From assembly GCF_014873485.1 (NCBI RefSeq), contig NZ_JADBDT010000001.1, positions 1,922,001 to 1,986,000 of the forward strand: a stretch of 64,000 nucleotides of DNA. The letters are read 5' to 3'. This DNA is from Sphingopyxis sp. OAS728. GTDB lineage: Bacteria > Pseudomonadota > Alphaproteobacteria > Sphingomonadales > Sphingomonadaceae. Positions 40,814-48,296 of the stretch are shown piece after piece (the stretch's first letter is position 1; every line of letters starts with the position of its first letter). The notes under the pieces were generated by a model. That model did not search any database. It had not been told where the DNA came from and saw only the letters and a program-made list of their open reading frames with translations. The translations under genes were made by a program, and so were the position numbers.

Positions 40814-41983
40814 GTGGCGAGAATGATGATGAGAAGGATGGAGAGAAGGGTGCGGAGCGGTCTGGCCATTTGCATGGCGCTCGGGGTAGCCGCGCCGGGG
40901 CAGGCGCAGCAGGCGCTCGGCGCAAATTTCAACGAACATTATGAAGATGTCGACTATCGCGACCTAGACAAGGCGAACGCCCGCTGGGTCCGCCTGTTTC
41001 TGACCATGCCCGAACTCGAGTCCCGCGGCGCGGCGACCCATGGCGCCGTCACGACAATTCTCGAAGCGGGACGGCGCGGCTACAAGACGATCCTTTCGCT
41101 GAAGTTTCCGCGCAACCGGCGCGACTTTCCTGCGCCCGAAAGCGCCGAAATGGCGCGCGAAATGGCATGGCTCGACGCCGTACTGCCGCATGTGATGGGC
41201 AAGGTCGATATCCTCGTCATCGGGAACGAACCCTATATCGAGAGCCGGCGCGCCGATCGCGATCTCGATCTCAATGCCTATTACGAGACGCTGGCGAAGC
41301 GCGCGATTGCATTCCGCAAAACCAGATGCGGCGCGAACTGCAAGACCGCGCTGTACATGGGCGCGCTCAATCGCCTCGACCTGGCCGAGAACCGCACCCT
41401 GTCCGCCGAACGATGGATGGAGTTTGCAAGACAGACCCCCGAAATCGCAGGGGTCGATATCCACGCCCACCTGCCGGATATGGAGGGCACCCGGGCGTTC
41501 GTCGATTACATCCTTCCCCGGATGCGCCCCGATCAGAAATTTCTCGTCCTCGAATTCTCGATCGTCCGTTGGTGGGAGCAGCATATGAAAGCGCCTGTCC
41601 CCGCCGCCTATGCCGCCGCATACAAACTGCCTGCCGACACGCAAAACTGGCAGGTCATCCGCACCGCTCTCGAATCCCCCTTCCCAAAGGCGCAATGGGA
41701 TGCGTTTCTCGCAAACAGCCCGTGGTTCGAAAGCCGCAAACATTATCTCCGCCACCAGATGGAGATATTCCGCGATACGGGCCGCCTGGCCGTAGCGACC
41801 TACGGATTCAAGCAGGGCAGTTCGATGGGGCGCAATTTCGGTCCGGCTACCACCCCGTGGTTGCTCAACAGCGTATTTGCCGCGCGTACGGTCCGCCCCA
41901 ATCCGGACGGAAGTGCGGCATTCAACTACGCCTGGATCGACGATTTCCAAGCTCTGCAGGCGCCCGCTGAGCCAGGGGAATAG
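40814..41983 (+). CDS. Secreted TIM-barrel glycoside hydrolase of unrecognised family, paralogue 3
   Basis: 389 aa from the GTG at 40814, five bases after GGAGG; ATGs at 40823 and 40838 are alternatives that shorten only the positively charged n-region. The signal core is LAICMALGVAAPGQAQ. Then QALGANFNEHYEDVDYRD aligns with paralogues 1 and 2 without gaps. Candidate catalytic residues are Glu139 (IGNEPYIE) and Glu247 (VLEFSI, where the other two have VTEFSL). It is the most divergent copy: IHAHL replaces IHPHI or IHPHV, and RWWEQHM replaces WWWQQN or GWWQQN near the nucleophile, so the substrate or subsite may differ. It has its own divergent promoter with receptor 3, which keeps the pairing of this family with uptake genes. 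Confidence 0.7.
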   Translation: MARMMMRRMERRVRSGLAICMALGVAAPGQAQQALGANFNEHYEDVDYRDLDKANARWVRLFLTMPELESRGAATHGAVTTILEAGRRGYKTILSLKFPRNRRDFPAPESAEMAREMAWLDAVLPHVMGKVDILVIGNEPYIESRRADRDLDLNAYYETLAKRAIAFRKTRCGANCKTALYMGALNRLDLAENRTLSAERWMEFARQTPEIAGVDIHAHLPDMEGTRAFVDYILPRMRPDQKFLVLEFSIVRWWEQHMKAPVPAAYAAAYKLPADTQNWQVIRTALESPFPKAQWDAFLANSPWFESRKHYLRHQMEIFRDTGRLAVATYGFKQGSSMGRNFGPATTPWLLNSVFAARTVRPNPDGSAAFNYAWIDDFQALQAPAEPGE

Positions 41984-42022
41984 GTAAGACCGGTCTATCC
42001 GGTGCCCATCATCGAGGGGGAA

Positions 42023-42099
42023 TGGTGCACCCGACTGGATTCGAACCAGTGGCCCCCAGATTAGGAATCTGATGCTCTATCCTGCTGAGCTACGGGTGC
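42023..42099 (-). tRNA. tRNA-Arg (anticodon CCT)
   Basis: The minus strand folds as a complete cloverleaf: acceptor GCACCCG/CGGGTGC, D arm GCTC...GAGC, anticodon loop TTCCTAA with anticodon CCT (complement of 42063-42065), T arm ACTGG-TTCGAAT-CCAGT and an encoded 3' CCA at 42023-42025. It reads AGG codons. It lies at the junction between the polysaccharide locus and housekeeping genes. Confidence 0.96.
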
Positions 42100-42148
42100 G
42101 CCGCCGCTCGTGTAGCGGGGCGCGCTGCAAAGCGTCAATCGCGATGGA

Positions 42149-42613
42149 TCAATTGGCCGCCTCGGGCGGGACGATCGGCACGAGCAGGGGCATCGCGGCG
42201 ATGCCGTCGTCGCGGAGCGCCGCTGCCTCTTCGGGCGAGGCCTGGCCGTGGATCAAATCCTCGGCCGCGCGTCCTTCGTGCATCGCGCGTGCGGCGTCGG
42301 CGAAATCACGGCCGACCCAGCGCGACTGCGGAAGCATTTCCGCCTGCTTTGCGGCAATATCACCAAGCAGCTTGCGGACCAGTTCGGGCGCCAGCTCGTC
42401 CGAACTGGACGGCTCGGCGGCCGACTGAGCCATCGTCTGCCGGTTGGTCTTGGTGCCAACGCGCGGCGCCATCACCGCCTTTTTGACGTCGGCATCGCCG
42501 CACACGGGGCAATTGATAAGCGCGCGCGACTGCTGGTGCGCAAAGCTCTCGCTGCTGGCGAACCAGGCTTCAAACCGATGATCGGCGGCGCAGCACAGGT
42601 CGAAAACGATCAA
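42149..42613 (-). CDS. DUF1178 family protein
   Basis: 154 aa of unknown function, conserved in alphaproteobacteria. The TTG at 42613 gives MIVFDLCCAADHRFEAWFASSE, the usual N-terminus of this family, and lies two bases after the glutaredoxin stop. A CPVCGDADV motif near residue 34 looks like half of a zinc-binding site, together with the CC pair near the start. The rest is helical and acidic with no catalytic pattern I can recognise. Co-transcribed with glutaredoxin, so a redox or metal link is possible but unproven. A longer reading through the glutaredoxin gene is out of frame with that gene and was discarded. Confidence 0.8.
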   Translation of the reverse strand: MIVFDLCCAADHRFEAWFASSESFAHQQSRALINCPVCGDADVKKAVMAPRVGTKTNRQTMAQSAAEPSSSDELAPELVRKLLGDIAAKQAEMLPQSRWVGRDFADAARAMHEGRAAEDLIHGQASPEEAAALRDDGIAAMPLLVPIVPPEAAN

Positions 42614-42615
42614 GG

Positions 42616-42876
42616 TCAGCCCAGACCCAGCAGCGGATCGAGCCCGCCGCGCGCATCGAGCGCCGCCATATCGTCGCTGCCGCCGATATGTTTTCCGTCG
42701 ATGAATATCTGCGGGACGGTGCGGGCGCCGCCCGCGCGTTCGACCATCGCGTCGAACCCGGCGCGGTCCATCGTCAGGTCGATTTCCTGATATTCGACGC
42801 CCTTGCGCTCGAGCAGCGCCTTGGCGCGCGAGCAATAGGGGCAGAAGAATTTGGTAAATACTTCGATCTTGGCCAT
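42616..42876 (-). CDS. grxC: Glutaredoxin 3
   Basis: 86-aa dithiol glutaredoxin. The active site CPYC is at 12-15, TVPQIFIDG provides the cis-proline and glutathione-binding segment, and GGSDDMAALDARGGL the last helix. It reduces protein disulfides and mixed disulfides using glutathione. It sits between ComF and DUF1178 genes in one tightly packed minus-strand unit, a typical alphaproteobacterial order. Confidence 0.94.
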   Translation of the reverse strand: MAKIEVFTKFFCPYCSRAKALLERKGVEYQEIDLTMDRAGFDAMVERAGGARTVPQIFIDGKHIGGSDDMAALDARGGLDPLLGLG

Positions 42877-42888
42877 GCGGCTATCCTG

Positions 42889-43743
42889 TCATCCTTCATC
42901 CGTCATATCGGAATCCAACGAAGCAAAGTCAAATATGTTGCCGTCCATCAATGCATCGGGAACGACGCGCGCCCAGCTTAACGCCGACACACGCGCCGCG
43001 CCGCTCCGATTGAGCGCCTTCGCCGCCGCGCGCAGCGTTGCACCACTGGCATGGACGTCGTCGACCAGCACCAGATGGCGGCCCGCCGCGCGCGCCTTTG
43101 CGCCCGTTGCCAGCGCAAAGGCCCCAGCGACGATCCGCTCGCGTTCGCGCCGCCCCTTGCCGCGCAGCGATGCAGTCGACTTGACGCGCAGCAGCAGATG
43201 ATGGTCGCGCGATGCGCCGGTCAGCCGCGCCAGTTCGTCGGCGACCAGCGCCGCCTGATTGAACCCGCGCGACCACAGCCGCCAGCGATGCAGCGGCACC
43301 GGCACCAGCAGCATATCGTCGATCGTCCCCAGCATCGCGAGTTGCCGGGCCATCAGCCGCGCCATCAACCGCGCGTGTCCGGTGCGCCGCCCATATTTGA
43401 GGCGGAGCGCCACGGTGCGCGCGACGGGACCATAAGCGACCGCCGCTGGCGCGCCGTCGAACGGCGGCGGGCTGGCAAGGCACGCGCCGCAAGCGATCGG
43501 TGCGCCGGGCAAGGCCGTCGGCAGCGGGATCGAGCAACGCGCGCAGGACGGCCCGTCGAGGAAGTCGAGCGAGGACCAGCAGGTCAGGCAAAATTGGCGA
43601 TCTTCGCCGACGATCACGCCGCAGCCGGGACAGCGTGGCGGCAGCGCATAATCGACGAACGCGCGCGCTGCGACGCGTAAACCGCCGAGCCACCCCCCGG
43701 CCGACGCGTCTTCTTTTTCGACATCCCCCGTCGTCGTCGCCAT
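42889..43743 (-). CDS. comF: ComF-family phosphoribosyltransferase-like protein
   Basis: 284 aa from ATG 43743 (an ATG at 43761 would add six residues; neither has a clear ribosome binding site). The N-terminus carries a double zinc-knuckle, PPRCPGCGVIVGEDRQFCLTCW and SCARCSIPLP...CGACL, and the C-terminal half a type I phosphoribosyltransferase fold with HLVLVDDVHASGATLRAA as the PRPP-binding loop. ComF proteins support DNA uptake in competent bacteria, but in most genomes their role is unknown. First gene of the comF-grxC-DUF1178 unit and divergent from the methyltransferase. Confidence 0.88.
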   Translation of the reverse strand: MATTTGDVEKEDASAGGWLGGLRVAARAFVDYALPPRCPGCGVIVGEDRQFCLTCWSSLDFLDGPSCARCSIPLPTALPGAPIACGACLASPPPFDGAPAAVAYGPVARTVALRLKYGRRTGHARLMARLMARQLAMLGTIDDMLLVPVPLHRWRLWSRGFNQAALVADELARLTGASRDHHLLLRVKSTASLRGKGRRERERIVAGAFALATGAKARAAGRHLVLVDDVHASGATLRAAAKALNRSGAARVSALSWARVVPDALMDGNIFDFASLDSDMTDEG

Positions 43744-43785
43744 CAGCCGCTTGTGAAGCATCGCCGGGGACGGCACAAGCGGCGC

Positions 43786-44637
43786 ATGTCGCAGTCCCCA
43801 CGCCCGCTCTTCTCCCCGGCCCGCCACCGCGCCCAGCGCGACCGCATGGCGCGCCTTCCCGCGTCGGCCAATTTCCTCGCACCGCTGATCGCCGAAACCT
43901 TGCTCGACCGGCTGGCGATGGTGACGCGCGAATTTCCGCGTACCTTGCTCATCGGCGCGCATGACGCCGTGCTCGCCGATCATCTGCGCGCGACCGGCAC
44001 CGACCTTACCATCGCCGAGGCGGGGCCGCGTCTTGCCGCCCAAACCGGCGCCGTCGCGGTCGAGGCGGACGCCATCGACCTGCCCTTTGCCAGTTTCGAC
44101 CTCATCCTCTGGCCCGGCGGACTCGACAGCATCAACGATGTACCCGGCGCGCTCGTCCGCCTGCGCGCACTGCTGGCGCCCGATGGCCTGCTGCTCGGCG
44201 CCTTTGTCGGCGACGGCAGCCTGCCCCGGCTGCGCCGCGCGGTGATGGCCGACGGGGTGCGATCGATCGCGCGGCTACATCCCCAGATCGACCTCGCCGC
44301 GATGGGAAACTTGCTGCAGCGGGTCGGCTTTACGCTGCCCGTCGTCGATGTCGATGCGCTGACCGTGCGGTACGGCGACTGGTTCGCCCTGGTGCGCGAT
44401 ATCCGCGCCGCGGGCTTGTCGAGCCGGCTCGCACCCGCGCCCCCGCCATTGACGCGCGAAGAGGCCGCGCGGATCGCTGCCGCGTTCGCGGGCCAGGCCG
44501 ATCCCGACGGCCGCATCGGCGAAACATTCCGCCTCGTCCATTTCAGCGGCTGGGCGCCGCATCCCGACCAGCCGCAACCCGCGCGGCGCGGTAGCGGCAC
44601 CGCCTCTCTCGCCGAGGCATTGAAGCCAAAGACCTAG
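43786..44637 (+). CDS. SAM-dependent methyltransferase, BioC/NDUFAF5-like
   Basis: 283 aa from ATG 43786, starting MSQSPRPLFSPARHRAQRDRMARLP. The class I methyltransferase fold is recognisable: TLLIGAHDAVLADHL for motif I (here IGAHDA rather than the usual GxGxG), DAIDLPFASFDLILWPGGLDSIND for motifs II/III and LLAPDGLLLGAFVGDGSLPRLRR. It resembles the alphaproteobacterial homologues of the mitochondrial complex I assembly factor NDUFAF5, which hydroxylates or modifies an arginine; the exact substrate here is not established. It ends overlapping the convergent mutT gene by four bases. Confidence 0.8.
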   Translation: MSQSPRPLFSPARHRAQRDRMARLPASANFLAPLIAETLLDRLAMVTREFPRTLLIGAHDAVLADHLRATGTDLTIAEAGPRLAAQTGAVAVEADAIDLPFASFDLILWPGGLDSINDVPGALVRLRALLAPDGLLLGAFVGDGSLPRLRRAVMADGVRSIARLHPQIDLAAMGNLLQRVGFTLPVVDVDALTVRYGDWFALVRDIRAAGLSSRLAPAPPPLTREEAARIAAAFAGQADPDGRIGETFRLVHFSGWAPHPDQPQPARRGSGTASLAEALKPKT

Positions 44638-45062
44638 ACCAGCACCTCCAGCAGGCCGATCAGCGGCTTGTCGGCGGGCGGCATGGCGATCCCGTGTAGT
44701 TCGACCGGGCGCACCCAGCGCAGCGCGCTGGCATGCTGCGCCACGGGCGTTCCACGCCATTTACGGCAGACGTAGAGCAACAGCAGCAGGTGCCGGTCGC
44801 CGAGCGGCTCGCTCGCGAAACAGGCGGGCGCAAGGCACGCGTGGTCGACATCGATCGCAAGCTCCTCCCTCAGTTCACGGATCAGCGCCTGCTCGGGGGT
44901 TTCGCCCGGTTCCAGCTTGCCGCCTGGAAACTCCCAGAGACCCGCCATCGACAGACCTTCGGGGCGCTGCTGGACCAGCAGCCTCCCGTCGCGGTCGACG
45001 AGCGCCGCCGCCACGACGACAAGCGGCGTTTTTGGTAGTTTCCCGGGGCTCGTGGCAGACAA
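44634..45062 (-). CDS. mutT: MutT-type 8-oxo-dGTP diphosphatase (Nudix)
   Basis: 142 aa from the TTG at 45062, which follows AGGAAGG at the right distance; an ATG ten codons earlier lies upstream of that site. The Nudix box is GGKLEPGETPEQALIRELREELAI, with the REL-EEL glutamates that bind Mg2+. LVQQRPEGLSMAGLWEFPGG is typical of MutT, which hydrolyses oxidised guanine nucleotides to keep replication accurate. Convergent with the methyltransferase, divergent from the first Flp pilin. Confidence 0.9.
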   Translation of the reverse strand: MSATSPGKLPKTPLVVVAAALVDRDGRLLVQQRPEGLSMAGLWEFPGGKLEPGETPEQALIRELREELAIDVDHACLAPACFASEPLGDRHLLLLLYVCRKWRGTPVAQHASALRWVRPVELHGIAMPPADKPLIGLLEVLV

Positions 45063-45126
45063 ATTGTTAACCTTCCTATGTAAACATGACACCCTCGGGA
45101 ACTATAATTCAGTCAGGGGTGGAACA

Positions 45127-45297
45127 ATGCGAAACTTTTACAGGCTGATGCGGTCGACCAGGGCCGCCACAGCCGTCGAATATGGGCTGATTCTGGCCCT
45201 TATCTTTTTGGGCGCTGTCGTTTCGGTGGGCAATTTCGCCAACTCCGCCAACAACATGTGGAACAAGATCTCGAACGCCGCCGAAGATAATATGTAG
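45127..45297 (+). CDS. Flp/Fap-type pilin subunit 1
   Basis: 56 aa, MRNFYRLMRSTRAATAVEYGLILALIF in the leader and first helix, which is the Flp pilin signature with the conserved Glu-Tyr after the prepilin site. It is exported by the inner membrane and polymerised by Tad machinery, none of which is in the window. The residue before ATAVEY is Ala, whereas PilA of Caulobacter has Gly. GGGGTGG precedes the ATG. A second pilin gene follows 147 bases later. Confidence 0.85.
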   Translation: MRNFYRLMRSTRAATAVEYGLILALIFLGAVVSVGNFANSANNMWNKISNAAEDNM

Positions 45298-45444
45298 CAA
45301 CCCGGCGGCTGTCCCATTTCGGGCTCGCCGCACACCGGTTTCGGGCGGGTAGCATTAAGATTTTCAAAACCTATTCGCCCTAAACCCCCGGATGTTGACC
45401 CAGACCAGACCGTCAACAGGGTAAGTGAAATCAGGAGACCAGTC

Positions 45445-45618
45445 ATGAAGTTCATCAAGAAGTTCGTTCGCGATACCAAAGCCGCCACCGCCATCGAATA
45501 TGGCCTGATCGCGGCCCTGATCGCCGTCGCCGGTATCGCCGCGATGGGCGCCGTCGGCAACAGCGTCGGCAACACGTTCAACAAGGTTTCGACCGAGCTC
45601 GACGGCCAGAACTCCTAA
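45445..45618 (+). CDS. Flp/Fap-type pilin subunit 2
   Basis: 57 aa, beginning MKFIKKFVRDTKAATAIEYGL and continuing with the hydrophobic helix IAALIAVAGIAAMGAVGNSVG. Same family as the preceding pilin, closer to the PilA of Caulobacter. AGGAG at 45433-45437 precedes the ATG by seven bases. A strong terminator follows, so it is the last gene of the pilin pair. The two pilins differ in the C-terminal half, and may be major and minor subunits of a tight-adherence pilus whose other genes lie elsewhere. Confidence 0.87.
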   Translation: MKFIKKFVRDTKAATAIEYGLIAALIAVAGIAAMGAVGNSVGNTFNKVSTELDGQNS

Positions 45619-45657
45619 TCTGGCTATGCTCGCGCCGCTTATGGCGGCGGAGATCGG

Positions 45658-45690
45658 AAAGGGCGGTGGAGCAATCCACCGCCCTTTTTT
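45658..45690 (+). terminator. Strong rho-independent terminator after the pilin genes
   Basis: Ten-base perfect stem GGGCGGTGGA/TCCACCGCCC (45661-45670, 45675-45684) with a GCAA tetraloop and six T residues (45685-45690). It ends pilin transcription and lies between convergent genes. Confidence 0.93.
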
Positions 45691-45704
45691 CGTTGCGGCC
45701 GTCG

Positions 45705-47204
45705 TTACCGGCTGGCGTAGACGACGATCTTCACGCGCTGCCCCGGGGTCAGGCGGCTCGATGCGGTCAGGCGGTTGAGCACCTGGAACCGTTCGGCCTG
45801 ATAATCGCTATAGGCCATGCGCCGCGCCAGCGTGGCGACGGTATCGCCGCGGCCCACGGTCACGACATCGATCCGCCGCGGCTTGATCGCCGCCGCTTCC
45901 GCCGTGCTCAGACGCCGCACGCTATTGAACATCGAATTGAACACGCCGCTACCGCCCGCTTGCGTCAGCGTGACGAAGTGGAATGCACTGCTCCGCGAAA
46001 ATTCATAGGCGAAGACGGTAACGTCCACCTGTCCCGACTGCGTGTTCACCCGCGCGGTCGAATAAGATGCCGGTATACCGTTCACCGTCGTGCGCTGGAT
46101 CGCCCCGGGGCTGATCGACGCATTGCCCGCCACCGCCTTGAACGCGGCAGCGATATAAGCGTTCATGTCGCCATTATATGCGCCGGTCGTGAATTGCGCC
46201 TGTCCGCCATTGCCGCTGACCGACACGGCGTCGGCGCCATTCTGCATGCCATAGCCGTTGGGGACCGTGAAACGCAGCTTGAGATCGGGATGCAGGAAAT
46301 CGCGCCCCTCGACCACGCCCTGCGCGGGATCGTCGCCGTAGAGCACATTATCGACCGAGGCGAGGAAGGCGTCGGCATTGCGGTTGCCGCCGCTGCCGCC
46401 CGCCCGGCTCGCCAGCGACTGGGCGTTGCGCACGCGCGACGCGGGGTCGGGGTGGGTGCTCGCCCATTCGGGCAGCGACCGCGCATCGCCGCCCGACAGC
46501 CGCGCGTCGAGCGTCGTCTGGTTGGCAAGACTGGTCAGCATCGTCGACAGCGCCATCGTGTCATATCCCGCGCTGCGGAGATATTGGACGCCGAGCTGGT
46601 CGGCCTGCAATTCCTGGCTGCGCGAAAAGCCCAGTGTCGCGAGCTGCGCCACGCGCATCGAATTATTCTGGAGCAGTCCGCCGAGCCCTCCGAGCAGCCC
46701 GCCATTGTCGCCGATCGCTCCGCCGAGCACGGCGCCAAGCACACCGAGGATCTGGTTGCGCGTCGCCGCCGACTGGCGCTTCTTGCTGTGTTGCGCCGCG
46801 ACATGGCCAACCTCGTGCCCAAGTACGCCGGCCAGTTCGGCCTCGTCGTTCATCAATGCCATCAGCTGGCGCGTGACATAGACATAGCCGCCGGGGATCG
46901 CGAAGGCGTTGTTCACGGGCGAATTGAGCAAGGTGACGGTAAAATCGCTGGGCGAGCGCGACAGGCCCGACTGCACGGCAATATTCTGTCCGACGCGGTT
47001 CACATAGGCGGCCTGCGGGCCATTATACGCCCCGCCGAACTCGGCCATCAGCTGCGGATGCGCGTCGGTGCCCTGCTTGCGCTCGGCGGGCGAAATGCTC
47101 GTCGCGGTCTTGATCGCCTTCAGCTGCGCGTCGGCCGCGCCGGTCGCGGCAAGGCCGCCCATCGCCAGCACCGCCGCCAGTTTTTTCCCGGTCTTCCAGC
47201 TCAT
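45705..47204 (-). CDS. M48-family zinc metalloprotease with C-terminal LysM-like domain
   Basis: 499 aa. The ATG at 47204 follows GGGAGGA; a longer frame would add 16 residues with no ribosome binding site. Signal peptide to GAADA, so periplasmic. The catalytic motif HEVGH with a downstream acidic ligand in ELQADQLG marks an M48B (BepA/YfgC-like) protease; these clear misassembled outer-membrane proteins. A Gly/Leu-rich insert (GVLGAVLGGAIGDNGGLLGGLGGLL) follows the active site. The C-terminal 50 residues (VGRGDTVATLARRM, LTPGQRVKI) look like a LysM peptidoglycan-binding domain. Confidence 0.88.
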   Translation of the reverse strand: MSWKTGKKLAAVLAMGGLAATGAADAQLKAIKTATSISPAERKQGTDAHPQLMAEFGGAYNGPQAAYVNRVGQNIAVQSGLSRSPSDFTVTLLNSPVNNAFAIPGGYVYVTRQLMALMNDEAELAGVLGHEVGHVAAQHSKKRQSAATRNQILGVLGAVLGGAIGDNGGLLGGLGGLLQNNSMRVAQLATLGFSRSQELQADQLGVQYLRSAGYDTMALSTMLTSLANQTTLDARLSGGDARSLPEWASTHPDPASRVRNAQSLASRAGGSGGNRNADAFLASVDNVLYGDDPAQGVVEGRDFLHPDLKLRFTVPNGYGMQNGADAVSVSGNGGQAQFTTGAYNGDMNAYIAAAFKAVAGNASISPGAIQRTTVNGIPASYSTARVNTQSGQVDVTVFAYEFSRSSAFHFVTLTQAGGSGVFNSMFNSVRRLSTAEAAAIKPRRIDVVTVGRGDTVATLARRMAYSDYQAERFQVLNRLTASSRLTPGQRVKIVVYASR

Positions 47205-47339
47205 CGAAATCCTCCCACTGCACGCCGTCGCTATGGGATATCCCCATCGCACGGCAAGGCAAGCCGCGCGATGAATCGCGGCCGTCCGATTTCGAAAAAG
47301 GAACGCGATAACCCGCGATCGGGTTCCGCCGGACCGCGC

Positions 47340-48287
47340 CTAAGCGCGGCCCATGGCTAGGAATTTATCCTCGCGCGCGGCAAGCAACCTGTCGCGCGGC
47401 AGCCCCGACAGCGCGTCGAGTTCCTGCGCGATTGCATCGCCCAGCGCCGCAATCGCGACCTCGGGGGCACGATGCGCACCGCCGACGGGTTCGGCAACGA
47501 TCCGGTCGATGATTTTCAGCCCCAAGAGGTCCTGCGCCGACATCTTCATCGCCGCAGCGGCATCGGCCGCCTTGTCCGACGTGCGCCACAGGATCGACGC
47601 GCAGCCTTCGGGCGAAATTACCGAATAGACCGCATGTTCGAACATCAGCACGCGGTTCGCGGCGGCGAGCGCAATCGCACCGCCCGAACCGCCCTCACCG
47701 ACCACCGCCGCGACCATCGGCACGCCGAGGGCCAAGCATTGTTCGGTCGAGCGCGCGATCGCTTCGGCCTGCCCCCGTTCTTCGGCCTGGATTCCCGGAA
47801 AGGCGCCCGAGGTGTCGACCAAAGTCACCACCGGCAGCCCGAAACGGTCGGCGAGCTGCATCAGGCGGATCGCCTTGCGATAGCCCTCGGGCTTTGCCAT
47901 CCCGAAATTATGCTTCATGCGCGACGGAATATCGTCGCCCTTTTCATGGCCGATGACCATCACCCGGCGGCCGCGAAAGCGCGCGAGCCCGCCCAAGATC
48001 GCCTGATCGTCGCCGAAATTGCGATCGCCGGCCAGCGGCATCCAGTCGTCGAACAGGCCGGCGACATAATGTTTGAAATGCGGGCGGTCAGGGTGGCGCG
48101 CGACCTGCGTCTTTTGCCAGGGTGTCAGCTTCGAATAGATATCGCGCAGCAATTTCGAGGACTTATCCTCGAGCTGCGCAATGTCATTATCGATGTTGAG
48201 CGAGGGGTCGTCCCCCATTTCGCGCAGCTCGGCAATCTGCCGATCGAGCGCCGCGACCTGTTTTTCGAAGTCCAGAAAGGCTGTCAT
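47340..48287 (-). CDS. accA: Acetyl-CoA carboxylase carboxyltransferase subunit alpha
   Basis: 315 aa, typical length. MTAFLDFEKQVAALDRQIAEL at the N-terminus, the GLARFRGRRVMVIGHEKGDD block, FGLPVVTLVDTSGAFPG, GEGGSGGAIALA and SPEGCASILWR are standard for AccA. With AccD it transfers the carboxyl group from biotin to acetyl-CoA, the first committed step of fatty-acid synthesis. It follows xerD by nine bases. Confidence 0.96.
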   Translation of the reverse strand: MTAFLDFEKQVAALDRQIAELREMGDDPSLNIDNDIAQLEDKSSKLLRDIYSKLTPWQKTQVARHPDRPHFKHYVAGLFDDWMPLAGDRNFGDDQAILGGLARFRGRRVMVIGHEKGDDIPSRMKHNFGMAKPEGYRKAIRLMQLADRFGLPVVTLVDTSGAFPGIQAEERGQAEAIARSTEQCLALGVPMVAAVVGEGGSGGAIALAAANRVLMFEHAVYSVISPEGCASILWRTSDKAADAAAAMKMSAQDLLGLKIIDRIVAEPVGGAHRAPEVAIAALGDAIAQELDALSGLPRDRLLAAREDKFLAMGRA

Positions 48288-48296
48288 GCGCAGTCG

